Part shown: piece by piece, positions 45,486 through 54,533 of the stretch
Numbering within the stretch: position 1 is the stretch's first letter
Layout of the letters: each line of letters starts with the position of its first letter
DNA from: Lachnospiraceae bacterium
GTDB lineage: Bacteria > Bacillota > Clostridia > Lachnospirales > Lachnospiraceae
Direction: 5' to 3'
Length of the DNA: 64,000 nt
Assembly (NCBI GenBank): GCA_017521985.1
Contig: JAFXAZ010000038.1
Coordinates: 1 to 64,000 of the forward strand
Notes under the pieces: model-generated
What the model saw: the letters and a program-made list of their open reading frames with translations, nothing else
What the model was told of the DNA's origin: nothing
Databases searched by the model: none
Position numbers and translations under genes: made by a program

Positions 45486-46616
45486 TTGAATGATAAAAAA
45501 TTGAGAATTGCCATGTTAGGTCACAAACGAATTCCTTCTCGCGAGGGTGGGGTGGAAATCGTCGTTGAGGAACTCAGCACTCGCATGGTTGAGCAAGGAC
45601 ATATATTAACTTGCTATAATCGAAAAGGGCATCATATCGGTGGACAGAAATATGACACAGAAAAGCTAAAAGAGTATAAGGGGATAAAGCTGAAATCCGT
45701 ATGGACATTGGATAAAAAAGGGCTCGCTGCGATGACAGCATCTTTCTTTGGGGCAATTTGCTGTGCTTTTGGAAAGTATGATGTGGTTCACTTTCACGCA
45801 GAAGGGCCTTGCGCCATGTTATGGCTTCCGAAGCTTTTTGGTAAAAGGTGTGTGGCGACCATTCACGGTTTGGATCATCAGAGAGCCAAGTGGGGCAAAT
45901 TTGCCCGTGCATATATCATGCTTGGAGAAAAGTGTGCCGCTAAATTTGCGGATGAAATCATTGTGCTTAGTGAAGGTGTGCAGAATTACTTCAAGCAGAC
46001 CTATGGACGTGAGACCAGATTTATTCCCAATGGTGTCAATTGTCCGGAAATAAGAGAGGCACAATTGATTCAAAAGCAATTCGGTCTGGAGAAAGACAGT
46101 TACATCCTTTTCCTGGGCAGAGTGGTTCCGGAAAAGGGTTTGAGATATTTAATTGAGGCTTTTAAGCAAATCAAGACAGACAAAAAGCTTGTGATTGCTG
46201 GCGGTGCATCGGATACAGATTCCTTTTTGGAAGAGTTGCAGGCAATAGCAAAGGATGACGAAAGAATCCTTTTCACCGGCTTTGTGCAGGGAAGAATGCT
46301 GGAAGAACTTTACAGCAATGCCTACATATATACTTTGCCATCAGATTTGGAGGGCATGCCTCTCAGTTTATTAGAAGCAATGAGTTATGGCAACTGCTGC
46401 CTGGTGTCTGATATTGCAGAGTGTGCAGAAGTGGTAGAGGATAAGGCGATAATTTTCAAGAAGAGTGATGTGGATGATTTGAGGGACAAATTACAGATGA
46501 TTTGTGACAAGTCAGCAACGGTTGCATCATATCAAGATGGTGCGGCAGCGTTCATATGCTCCAAATATAATTGGGATGAAGTGGTGAGGAAAACATTTAT
46601 ATATTATAAAAAATAA
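45486..46616 (+). CDS. Glycosyltransferase family 4 (DUF1972/rhamnosyltransferase-like)
   Basis: This 376-residue GT-B enzyme has N-terminal RIAMLGHKRIPSREGGVEIVVEEL, as in DUF1972 rhamnosyltransferases, and the donor domain with LFLGRVVPEKGLRYLIEAF and SDLEGMPLSLLEAM (E-x7-E motif). TTG 45486 follows AAGGAGAG at proper spacing. Acceptor and donor unknown. Confidence 0.88.
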   Translation: MNDKKLRIAMLGHKRIPSREGGVEIVVEELSTRMVEQGHILTCYNRKGHHIGGQKYDTEKLKEYKGIKLKSVWTLDKKGLAAMTASFFGAICCAFGKYDVVHFHAEGPCAMLWLPKLFGKRCVATIHGLDHQRAKWGKFARAYIMLGEKCAAKFADEIIVLSEGVQNYFKQTYGRETRFIPNGVNCPEIREAQLIQKQFGLEKDSYILFLGRVVPEKGLRYLIEAFKQIKTDKKLVIAGGASDTDSFLEELQAIAKDDERILFTGFVQGRMLEELYSNAYIYTLPSDLEGMPLSLLEAMSYGNCCLVSDIAECAEVVEDKAIIFKKSDVDDLRDKLQMICDKSATVASYQDGAAAFICSKYNWDEVVRKTFIYYKK

Positions 46617-46636
46617 GTACTGCGAGAGGAAAAATA

Positions 46637-47812
46637 ATGTCTGAAAAAAAATTAAATGGAACTGTTATTGTTACATATCGTTGCAACGCTCGTTGCTCTA
46701 TGTGTAATCGTTACAAAGCTCCTTCCAAGCCGGAAGAAGAGATTTCAATTGAAATGATTCGCAAACTGCCAAAGATGTATTTTACTAACATTACCGGCGG
46801 TGAGCCTTTCATTCGTACCGATTTGCCTGAGATTGTACGTGAACTCTACAAGAAGAGTGACCGTATCGTAATTTCCACCAATGGTTTCTTCACGGATCGT
46901 ATCGTGGCTTTATGCAAGGAATTCCCAAACATTGGTATCCGTATCTCTATCGAGGGACTTGAGAAGACGAATAACGAGATTCGTGGACTGGAGGATGGCT
47001 ACAATCGTGGCTATACTACTTTAAAGAAACTCCGTGAGATGGGAATGACGGATGTTGGCTTCGGCATGACGGTGCAGGATAAAAATGCTCCTGATTTGGT
47101 TCCTCTGTATGAGATTTCCAATGAAATGGGCATGGAGTTTGCAACGGCATCTCTGCATAATAGTTTTTATTTTGTGGAAGCAAAGAATATCATCAAGGAT
47201 CGCCCTATGGTTGCACAGAACTTCGAGGACTTGGTTAACAAACTATTAAAGTCCAACAGTCCTAAGAAATGGATGCGTGCTTACTTTAACCATGGTCTGA
47301 TTAACTACATATACGGACAGAAACGCCTGCTCCCTTGCGATATGAGTTTTGATACCTTCTTTATCGACCCTTATGGTGATGTTATGCCTTGTAACGGTAC
47401 CAAGGATAAAGAAGTTATGGGTAATTTGAATCGTCAGAGCTGGGATGAATTGTGGAACAGTCCGGAAGCTGAGAGCGTTCGTAAGAAGGTTCGTTGCTGC
47501 GACCGTGACTGCTGGATGATTGGGTCTGTTTCTCCTGCAATGCACAAGTACATTTGGGTTCCTGGCATGTGGGTTGTATGGCACAAATTCAAAGCGTTGT
47601 TTATGAAGAAACCTTATTCTATGTATGAGAACAAGATTGTTCGTGATTACCGTGACGGTAAGGTTACGAAGGAAGAGTTGGATAAGTGCAGTACCTGCGA
47701 TATGTGTGCGACTGTTAATGACGGTCTGAGTGAAGCGAGTAAGGCACAGCTGGTTGGAAAGACCGGAGAAGAAATTGTTGATGCTGATATTGCAGCACAG
47801 ATAAAGGGATAA
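46637..47812 (+). CDS. Radical SAM/SPASM enzyme of the polysaccharide locus
   Basis: This 391-residue protein has the radical SAM motif CNARCSMC at about residues 17-24, followed by TGGEPFIR. A C-terminal SPASM-like cysteine set lies in LLPCDMSFDTFF-DPYGDVMPCNGT, RCCDRDCW and CSTCDMC. Such enzymes oxidise or epimerise peptides and sugars. In capsule loci a dehydrogenase, epimerase or deoxygenation role on an activated sugar is possible. The substrate is unknown. Confidence 0.85.
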   Translation: MSEKKLNGTVIVTYRCNARCSMCNRYKAPSKPEEEISIEMIRKLPKMYFTNITGGEPFIRTDLPEIVRELYKKSDRIVISTNGFFTDRIVALCKEFPNIGIRISIEGLEKTNNEIRGLEDGYNRGYTTLKKLREMGMTDVGFGMTVQDKNAPDLVPLYEISNEMGMEFATASLHNSFYFVEAKNIIKDRPMVAQNFEDLVNKLLKSNSPKKWMRAYFNHGLINYIYGQKRLLPCDMSFDTFFIDPYGDVMPCNGTKDKEVMGNLNRQSWDELWNSPEAESVRKKVRCCDRDCWMIGSVSPAMHKYIWVPGMWVVWHKFKALFMKKPYSMYENKIVRDYRDGKVTKEELDKCSTCDMCATVNDGLSEASKAQLVGKTGEEIVDADIAAQIKG

Positions 47813-47815
47813 TTT

Positions 47816-48955
47816 ATGAAGATTTTATTTGTTGAACAATTAGGAAAAAATAATTGGGAATACATATATTCGGCTGCGAAATACATGGCAGAAGAAAATG
47901 ACGTCACATGCTATATGTCAGATACTACGCCGCGCAATACAGGAGAATATAAATTCAAAATTGTTTATGGATTTAATAAAGCTTATGAAGGTAGTTTTGT
48001 TAATAAAGCTTTGAATTATTTGAAAGCGTTATTTGAACTAGGAAAGTTTATTAGACAAAATGACTTTGATATCGTCCATTTTGAATGGTTTTCTCTTCCT
48101 TGGATTGAATGGTTATACTTACGCTATCTAAAGAAATATACAAAAATTGTTATTACGGTTAATGATGTTATTCCTTTTGAAACTAGACCTTTGGAAATGA
48201 AATGTTTGGGGCTGATTTATCAGGCTGCAGATGCAATTTTACTTCATACGAGAGAAAATTTAGAATTGTTTAATAGCATCTTTGAGACCAAATGTCATAA
48301 GACTGTGATTACAGCAGCATTTAGAGATAAGGATGATTATTCCAAAATGGAAAAGACAGAAGCAAGAAAAATCTTGAATATACCGGAGGATAAAATAGTT
48401 ATTTTGTATTTTGGTACCATTCGGCATTCGAAAGGCTTAGATTTACTTATTAAGGCTTTCCCCGAAGCTTTGAAAGAAAACAAGAATTTGTTTTTACTTG
48501 GTGCAGGTGCATTTCATGCTGTTGATTCAGATTATTACAATAACTTGGTAAAGGAATATCTTGACGATTCACACAGTAAGATGGATTTTAAACATATTCC
48601 AGATGAAATGATGCGTGTGTATTTTTCGGCATCAGATATTCTTTGCGTCCCATATCGTGAAATATATCAAAGTGGTATTGCACAGTTTGGTTTAATTTAT
48701 GATATGCCTATCATTGGTTCTGATTTGGAAAGAATGGCGGATATGGTGCAACAGGGGGTAAATGGTGAAACATTTAAAAATGAGAATATTGAAGATTTGA
48801 AAAATGCGATTGTTAGACTGTCAAGCGATAATGAAAAAATGAAAAAATATGCTGAAAAGTCAAGAGAAATTTCAATCCGCAATTTTTCTGTTGAGGAAAG
48901 AGCAGTTAGAACATTAAAAGCGTACGAAACTATTTTAGGAGAAGAGGTAAAATAA
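47816..48955 (+). CDS. Glycosyltransferase family 4
   Basis: This 379-residue GT-B protein has an N-terminal MKILFVEQLGKNNWEYIYSA and a C-terminal donor domain with ILYFGTIRHSKGLDLLIKAF and VPYREIYQSGIAQFGLIYDMP. It starts three bases after the radical SAM gene. From here on the DNA is visibly more AT-rich than upstream. Specificity unknown. Confidence 0.85.
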   Translation: MKILFVEQLGKNNWEYIYSAAKYMAEENDVTCYMSDTTPRNTGEYKFKIVYGFNKAYEGSFVNKALNYLKALFELGKFIRQNDFDIVHFEWFSLPWIEWLYLRYLKKYTKIVITVNDVIPFETRPLEMKCLGLIYQAADAILLHTRENLELFNSIFETKCHKTVITAAFRDKDDYSKMEKTEARKILNIPEDKIVILYFGTIRHSKGLDLLIKAFPEALKENKNLFLLGAGAFHAVDSDYYNNLVKEYLDDSHSKMDFKHIPDEMMRVYFSASDILCVPYREIYQSGIAQFGLIYDMPIIGSDLERMADMVQQGVNGETFKNENIEDLKNAIVRLSSDNEKMKKYAEKSREISIRNFSVEERAVRTLKAYETILGEEVK

Positions 48956-48956
48956 A

Positions 48957-49916
48957 ATGAAAGTATTAGTAACTGGAGCTGGTGGTATGGTTGGTTCTCA
49001 CATGGTAGAGTTACTATATAGTCAAGGCTACGATGTTTTGGGTACATACTATAAACCCACTACAGATATAACAGAAATTGATCCAGCTATTCATATGGAA
49101 GAGTGTGATGTCAGATATTATCAGGCTGTGTTGCGTGTTATCATGAAATTTCAGCCTGATCAGATTTATCATTTAGCTGCGCAAAGCTATCCTACTGTAT
49201 CTTGGGATTATCCTCAGGCTACGATGGAGACAAATGTTAATGGTACGATTAATGTGTATGAAGCTATAAAAGCGGTACGACAGCTTAATCCAGACTATGA
49301 TCCTATGGTGGTTGTAGCCTGTTCTAGTGCAGAATATGGTCAGACGCTGAATGAGTTGGAAGATTCGTATGTAAAGGAAACAGCTGAATTGAAGCCGTTA
49401 CATCCTTATGGTGTAAGTAAGGTTGGTCAGGACTTACTGTCTTTTCAGTATTTTATGAATGACCACATTCGCTGTATTCGCGTCCGTATTTTTAATTCGA
49501 CGGGTACTCGTAAAGTTAATGATGTTACCTCTGATTTCACTAAACGCGCTGTAATTGCGGAGCGTACCGGGATTTATAAACTGAGAGTTGGAAATCTGGA
49601 AACCCGTCGTGCAATCATGGATCAGCGCGACTTGGTGAACGGTTTGATGTTGTTGGCTGAGCATGGAAAAGCTGGAGAAGCTTATAATCTTTCTTCAGAA
49701 TATTGCTATCAGATGAAGGATATTGTTACTATGATTGAGGAGCAGATTGGACATAAATTTGAAATTGAAGTTGACCCTAAGTTACTTCGTCCGACAGATG
49801 AGCGAATTATCATCGGAAATATAGAGAAGCTGAAGAGGGATACAGGTTGGTGTCAGGTTATTAATATGAAACAAACAGTGGCGGATATGCTCGATTATTG
49901 GCGAAAGGTTTTGTAA
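48957..49916 (+). CDS. NAD-dependent epimerase/dehydratase, GDP-mannose 4,6-dehydratase type
   Basis: This 319-residue extended SDR has VTGAGGMVGSHM as the nucleotide-binding motif and SSAEYGQ plus YGVSKVGQD (Tyr-x3-Lys) as the active site. The C-terminal RPTDERIIIGN-EKLKRDTGW is typical of GDP-sugar dehydratases and reductases. Being next to GDP-heptose genes, it could convert GDP-D-glycero-D-manno-heptose to a 6-deoxy or 4-keto derivative, which is inference. It follows the glycosyltransferase by one base. Confidence 0.85.
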   Translation: MKVLVTGAGGMVGSHMVELLYSQGYDVLGTYYKPTTDITEIDPAIHMEECDVRYYQAVLRVIMKFQPDQIYHLAAQSYPTVSWDYPQATMETNVNGTINVYEAIKAVRQLNPDYDPMVVVACSSAEYGQTLNELEDSYVKETAELKPLHPYGVSKVGQDLLSFQYFMNDHIRCIRVRIFNSTGTRKVNDVTSDFTKRAVIAERTGIYKLRVGNLETRRAIMDQRDLVNGLMLLAEHGKAGEAYNLSSEYCYQMKDIVTMIEEQIGHKFEIEVDPKLLRPTDERIIIGNIEKLKRDTGWCQVINMKQTVADMLDYWRKVL

Positions 49917-50041
49917 GTATAGGAGCATTCCTGTAATTCAGGAATAACGCCAATTCAATAAAAGAAAACCTCGAAGTATAATTAAGGTGTTCATCTTGGC
50001 TGGATAAAAAAACACTTTATGAATACTGGGGGTTTTTAAAA

Positions 50042-50400
50042 ATGAATTTAACACAGAATGACAGACTAAATCAAGTAACATCTGAAATTTTAATTGTTGG
50101 AGTTGATGTTGAATCGCAGATCCACTTCTGCAGAGCTTTTGACTGGAGAGAATTTGAACTCTCCCAGAGAGTATTTAAGTTTAGTAATACCGGAATGTGA
50201 TTCCTCACTTTCCTTCGCTGGACAGAGGAACTCATGAATCGGACCGGAATAAAAAAGCTTATTGTTGGCTGCGAGCCTACCGGTTGTTACTGGCTTACTT
50301 TTCAGAAGTTCCTACAAGACTGTGGAATGTAGCTCGTGACTGTAAATCTGTTTACTGTGAACAGAAGCATGGAGCTGGATGATAATACCGGAAAACGATG
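50042..50400 (+). pseudogene. Decayed IS110-family transposase, N-terminal remnant
   Basis: The ATG at 50042 opens an IS110 DEDD domain (VGVDVESQIHFCRAFDWREFEL) that is stopped at 50198. It continues in the same frame through LIVGCEPTGCYWLTF to a stop at 50330, and resumes after a frameshift (VNRSMELDDN at 50357-50400, the VKKSKELDDN-type motif). The usual GHYW is changed to GCYW. The C-terminal half is gone. The 125 bases upstream contain a hairpin (ATTCCTG/CAGGAAT, 49927-49945) that may belong to the element's left end. Bases 50401-50538 hold no gene. Confidence 0.8.
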
Positions 50401-50538
50401 TGTAATGAAGCAGAAATGACACAGTTTTCGCCCATTAAAGAATACTTATCATTGTTTGAAACTTTGTTAACTATTGTACAAATGGCTAAAATACAGGCTT
50501 TTTTTGCGAAATAAATAAGAAAGTATAGGGAGATAATT

Positions 50539-51537
50539 ATGATTATAACTAAAACCCCGTTTCGTATGTCTTTTTTTGGTGGGGGAACGGATATGGAAGA
50601 ATTTTTTAGAGAAAATAATGGTGCAGTTTTATCCACAACTTTCGACAAGTACTGTTATGTAAATGTTCGTCATTTACCTAGATTTTTTGATTACTCTACT
50701 GAACTTACGTATTCTAAATCAGAGCGTGTCTCTAATGTTGATGAGATTCAGCACCCGGCAATTAGAAATGCCATGAAAATGCTGGATATGCATGAAATTC
50801 GTCTTATATATGAAGCTGATTTACCTGCTCGATCTGGACTTGGAACATCAAGTTCATTTGCAGTTGGAATGCTGAATGCATTTTACGCCTTGAAAGGGAA
50901 ATATGCTGATAAGAAAAAACTTGCAGATGAAGCCATTTATCTTGAACGAGTTCTTTGTGATGAAGCAGGTGGGTGGCAAGATCAGATTGCTGCTTCTTAT
51001 GGTGGCTTTAATCGAATTAATTTCAATGCTGATGGTTATGAAGTTTTACCTCTTATAATTTCTCCAGAACGTAAAAAGCAGCTTAATAATAATCTGATGA
51101 TGTTTTTTACAGGCTTTACTAGATTTTCTTCGGATGTCCAGAATGCAAATGGCCTAAGCAAAAAAGATAAAATCAATCAGCTAAAGGCGATGTACTCCTT
51201 AGTTGATGAAGCCGAAAAGGTACTGACAGATGCCAATACCAATCTGGATGACTTTGGTTGCTTACTTGATACTACTTGGAGATTGAAGCGTCAGACGGGG
51301 GCGGCGGTGTCTACAAACAGCATTGATTGTCTTTATGAAAAAGGTATGGCAGCTGGTGCATTAGGGGGTAAACTTCTTGGAGCTGGTGGTGGAGGTTTTT
51401 TAGTTTTCTATGTGCAGCCTGAAAAGCAGGATGCTATGCGTTGGGCTATGCGCGATTTGATGTATATTCCATTTGAATTTGAGAATGGTGGAACTAGAGT
51501 AATTCACTATACAACAGAAAGTTATATTCCTAGATAA
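50539..51537 (+). CDS. hddA: D-glycero-alpha-D-manno-heptose 7-phosphate kinase
   Basis: This 332-residue GHMP kinase begins MIITKTPFRMSFFGGGTDM and has ATP-binding SGLGTSSSFAVGML (about 105-118), plus a C-terminal KLLGAGGGGFLVFYV motif. HddA makes heptose 1,7-bisphosphate for the GDP-heptose route. Function is strongly supported by the following hddC-gmhB fusion and gmhA. Confidence 0.9.
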   Translation: MIITKTPFRMSFFGGGTDMEEFFRENNGAVLSTTFDKYCYVNVRHLPRFFDYSTELTYSKSERVSNVDEIQHPAIRNAMKMLDMHEIRLIYEADLPARSGLGTSSSFAVGMLNAFYALKGKYADKKKLADEAIYLERVLCDEAGGWQDQIAASYGGFNRINFNADGYEVLPLIISPERKKQLNNNLMMFFTGFTRFSSDVQNANGLSKKDKINQLKAMYSLVDEAEKVLTDANTNLDDFGCLLDTTWRLKRQTGAAVSTNSIDCLYEKGMAAGALGGKLLGAGGGGFLVFYVQPEKQDAMRWAMRDLMYIPFEFENGGTRVIHYTTESYIPR

Positions 51538-51555
51538 AAATTGGGGGATTAAATA

Positions 51556-52842
51556 ATGAAAGTTGTCATTATGGCAGGTGGTAAGGGAACACGTATCTCA
51601 TCTGTTGCGAGTAATATCCCAAAGCCAATGATAAAAATTGAGGATAAACCAGTATTAGAACATGAGATTGAGTGCCTGAGAGAACAGGGATTTACGGACA
51701 TAATTCTTACTGTCAGTCATCTTGGAGATATTATTATGAATTATTTTGGTAATGGTTCTGGGAACTCTCCGATTACTGGTAAACCTTTTGGTGTTAAAAT
51801 CGAATATTTTATAGAAAAACAACCTTTGGGAAATGCAGGAGCGTTGTTTCAATTAAAGGATAAATTGACAGAGGATTTTCTTTTGCTGAATGCGGATGCA
51901 ATGTTTGATGTTGATTTTAATAGATTTGTTGAGTTTCACCGCGAAAAGGGGGGAGTGGTGACATTATTCACTCATCCCAATAGTCATCCGTATGATAGTG
52001 GTTTAATTATTGCGGATAAAAATGGAGCAGTAGAAAAGTGGCTTGCAAAGGAAGATGCGCGTCCTAATTACTATCGTAATAGAGTAAATGCAGGACTTCA
52101 TGTAATCAGTCCTGCTGTACTTGATGTAGAGATTAACGCCCCTAAAATCGACCTAGATCGTCAGTTATTAAAACCGTTAGCAGGTACAGGAAAGATGTTC
52201 TGCTACGACAGTCCAGAATATGTAAAGGATATGGGCACTCCTGATAGATATTATGCAGTTTGTGAAGATTTTAAAACTGGAAAAGTTAAGGAGAAGAATC
52301 TTCAGAATAAGCAGAGGGCTGTGTTCCTTGACAGAGACGGAACAATTAACAAATATGTAGGATTCCTGTGTAATATCGATCAGTTTGAACTGATTGAAGG
52401 CACTGAAGAGGCCGTGAAAAAAATCAATGCCGCTGGGTATCTTGCTATTGTGGTAACGAATCAGCCGGTTATTGCAAGAGGCGATGTTAGCTTTATGGAA
52501 TTGGAAGATATCCACAATAAGATGGAAACGCTTCTTGGTTATGAAGGTGCATATGTGGATGCAATTTATTATTGTCCGCATCATCCGCACAAGGGGTATG
52601 AAGGAGAGCGTCCGGAACTTAAATTTGATTGTGAATGCAGAAAACCGAAGCCTGGTATGTTAATTCAGGCAGCAAAGGATTTTAATATAGATTTGAGTCA
52701 GTCTTGGATGATTGGTGATGGAGAAAACGATATCATAGCTGGTCGAGCAGCAGGCTGTAAGACAGTATTGATTGGTAAAGGTGAGTATGGGCAGAATATG
52801 ACCATACAATCTTTGAGTGAATTTGCAGATAAATTCTGCTAA
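51556..52842 (+). CDS. Fusion: heptose-1-phosphate guanylyltransferase (HddC) + heptose-bisphosphate phosphatase (GmhB)
   Basis: This 428-residue protein has two parts. Residues 1-235 are a nucleotidyltransferase (MAGGKGTRISSVASNIPKPM; later NADAMFDVDF). Residues about 255-428 are a HAD phosphatase of the GmhB type (VFLDRDGTINKY; zinc ligands in CPHHPHKG and CECRKPKPGM; IGDGENDIIAGRAAG). Together they perform the phosphatase and GMP-transfer steps that end in GDP-D-glycero-alpha-D-manno-heptose. It lies 18 bases after hddA. Confidence 0.9.
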   Translation: MKVVIMAGGKGTRISSVASNIPKPMIKIEDKPVLEHEIECLREQGFTDIILTVSHLGDIIMNYFGNGSGNSPITGKPFGVKIEYFIEKQPLGNAGALFQLKDKLTEDFLLLNADAMFDVDFNRFVEFHREKGGVVTLFTHPNSHPYDSGLIIADKNGAVEKWLAKEDARPNYYRNRVNAGLHVISPAVLDVEINAPKIDLDRQLLKPLAGTGKMFCYDSPEYVKDMGTPDRYYAVCEDFKTGKVKEKNLQNKQRAVFLDRDGTINKYVGFLCNIDQFELIEGTEEAVKKINAAGYLAIVVTNQPVIARGDVSFMELEDIHNKMETLLGYEGAYVDAIYYCPHHPHKGYEGERPELKFDCECRKPKPGMLIQAAKDFNIDLSQSWMIGDGENDIIAGRAAGCKTVLIGKGEYGQNMTIQSLSEFADKFC

Positions 52843-52872
52843 GTGGTTTATTACCACGAAAGGAGAGTATAA

Positions 52873-53532
52873 ATGATGATAGACAGTAGATTACAGATAC
52901 ACATTGATTTACTGATTAAGCGTTACCCTGCTCTAGAAGGGATTAAACAGGATATTATTGATGGATACCTGATTATGGAGGAATGTTATCAGAATGGTGG
53001 TAAGCTCCTCGTTGCGGGTAATGGCGGGTCAGCTGCTGATTCTGAACACATTGCGGGTGAGCTGATGAAGCGATTTAAGACACCAAGGCCTGTTAGTAAA
53101 GAATTTGCTGATAAGTTGATTGCGGTTGACCCGATAAGAGGGCCTAAATTGGCTAGAAATCTTGAATGCGGCTTGATGGCAATCCCTCTTGTGGCTCACG
53201 AGGCACTTTCTACTGCATATATTAATGATGTTGATGGACTGGGTGTCTTTGCACAGCAACTTTTTGGATTTGGTAGACCGGGGGATGTATTCCTTGGTAT
53301 TTCAACCTCAGGAAATAGCCAAAATGTTATGAGTGCGACGGTTGTTGCTAGAGCACTTGGAATGAAAGTTCTTGGGTTGACTGGTGCAAAAGGTGGAGAG
53401 CTTGCTACTGTTGCTGATGTGTGTGTCAAGGCTCCCGAAACTGAGACTTATATGGTTCAAGAATATCATTTGCCGATATATCACTGTTGGTGTTTGATGC
53501 TTGAAAATAAATTTTTTAATTTGAGTAAATAG
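52873..53532 (+). CDS. gmhA: Sedoheptulose 7-phosphate isomerase
   Basis: This 219-residue SIS-domain protein has VAGNGGSAADSEHIAGELMKRF and GISTSGNSQNVM phosphosugar-binding motifs, and EYHLPIYHCWC at the end with the catalytic His of GmhA. It makes D-glycero-D-manno-heptose 7-phosphate, the first committed step of the pathway. The start has GAAAGGAGAG upstream. Confidence 0.93.
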   Translation: MMIDSRLQIHIDLLIKRYPALEGIKQDIIDGYLIMEECYQNGGKLLVAGNGGSAADSEHIAGELMKRFKTPRPVSKEFADKLIAVDPIRGPKLARNLECGLMAIPLVAHEALSTAYINDVDGLGVFAQQLFGFGRPGDVFLGISTSGNSQNVMSATVVARALGMKVLGLTGAKGGELATVADVCVKAPETETYMVQEYHLPIYHCWCLMLENKFFNLSK

Positions 53533-53537
53533 ATTTA

Positions 53538-53580
53538 AAACACAGCTTGATGATATGCTTACAAAAAGCTGTGTTTAAAA
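53538..53580 (+). terminator. Hairpin after the heptose cassette
   Basis: AAACACAGCTT (53538-53548) pairs perfectly with AAGCTGTGTTT (53566-53576). The T-tract is short, so termination may be partial. Confidence 0.55.
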
Positions 53581-53686
53581 GATAATATGAAATGACCTCA
53601 CATTTGCAATTCGTTGATTTACCTGTAAACTATTAATTGACAACATTAATGGTAGCAGGGATTACCGCATACAGGAGGTCACTTAT

Positions 53687-54087
53687 ATGAAAAGAATACT
53701 ATGAATCGGGATGGATGCTGTTTATCGAAAATTTGAAAATGAAGCTGGAGCTTTCAGCGTTATACCGTGAGGTGTTGGATGAATCCATTGATGAAGATAA
53801 TGCAAAGATTGAACGTTTGGACCAGCGAATTGAAGAACTGGCATCTCGGAGGTATATGTAAGGGCATAGTAGGGCATAAATCCAAGGAGCTTAGGTCAAG
53901 ACAGCGTGGTAATACAGTAGAGGGAATTGCATATGCCGACAAGGCAAATATAAGACTTCGAAGCTGGTACTATAAATTTATAAGGCACGATAAAGCAAGA
54001 AATGTGGCATTTGTAGCAATAGCGCGGGAACTGGCGTGTTTTGTGTGGGGAATGATGACAGATAAAATCAGTTCACGGCAGGTATAG
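53687..54087 (+). pseudogene. Decayed IS110-family (different subgroup) transposase remnant
   Basis: An AGGAGG and ATG at 53687 lead into early stops. Pieces of an IS110 transposase follow in shifted frames: a coiled-coil segment (LYREVLDESIDEDNAKIERL, near 53760-53820) and, after an internal deletion, the C-terminal part GGICKGIVGHKSKELRSRQR through ELACFVWGMMTD, ending at 54087. The C-terminal pattern differs from the subgroup of the remnant at 50.0 kb. The catalytic N-terminal domain is missing. Confidence 0.75.
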
Positions 54088-54461
54088 GAAAGTGCATTAG
54101 GCCCATCTGCTGGTCAAGAGTGCTTTGCATCGCTAAGACGGCAGGCTCTTGACAACTATCTGCCCATGATGTAGTGGGCGATTAAGCAGAAATAAGCAGT
54201 CAACTGCAGATTTCTGCTGTAGAAAAAGTAACAAGTAAACTATTGACAGCATTTGGAAGGAGTCATGATAACTTTGAAGGTTCGAGTTATTTGCGTTTCT
54301 CCGTTGTTGGCACGAGCAATCGTGATCCACGCAGAAAGATAGCAGAACTCGCGGCGACTATTAGCCTGTAGGTAACCAATCCACGAATAATAGAGTGGCC
54401 AAATGCCGGGAACTATTAATTTTGGCTCTTTCTAGATGCTGTCAAGCAAAAAATGTGACAA
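54088..54461. mobile_element. Non-coding end of the second IS110-type remnant
   Basis: No gene. GTAAACTATT...GACAGCATT at 54235-54253 repeats 53625-53647, upstream of the transposase remnant, apart from a 4-base gap. TTGACAGCAT (54243-54252) and ATGCTGTCAA (54436-54445) form a perfect 10-bp inverted repeat around about 180 nt with several short stems. This could be the end that carries the bridge RNA in IS1111-type elements. Confidence 0.4.
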
Positions 54462-54533
54462 TTGTCAGGAAAAAAGAATGTAAATGCGAAATTTATTCTT
54501 GACAAGAAGTCACTTTATAATAGGAGAAAAACA

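Noticed and set aside
50197-50382. 61-residue plus-strand ORF at 50.2 kb
   Set aside because: It is an out-of-frame reading of the IS110 transposase remnant.
54499-54521. Promoter TTGACA...TATAAT before the second polymerase gene
   Set aside because: The spacer is only 11 bases, too short for a sigma-A promoter; the start was instead chosen from the AGGAG site.
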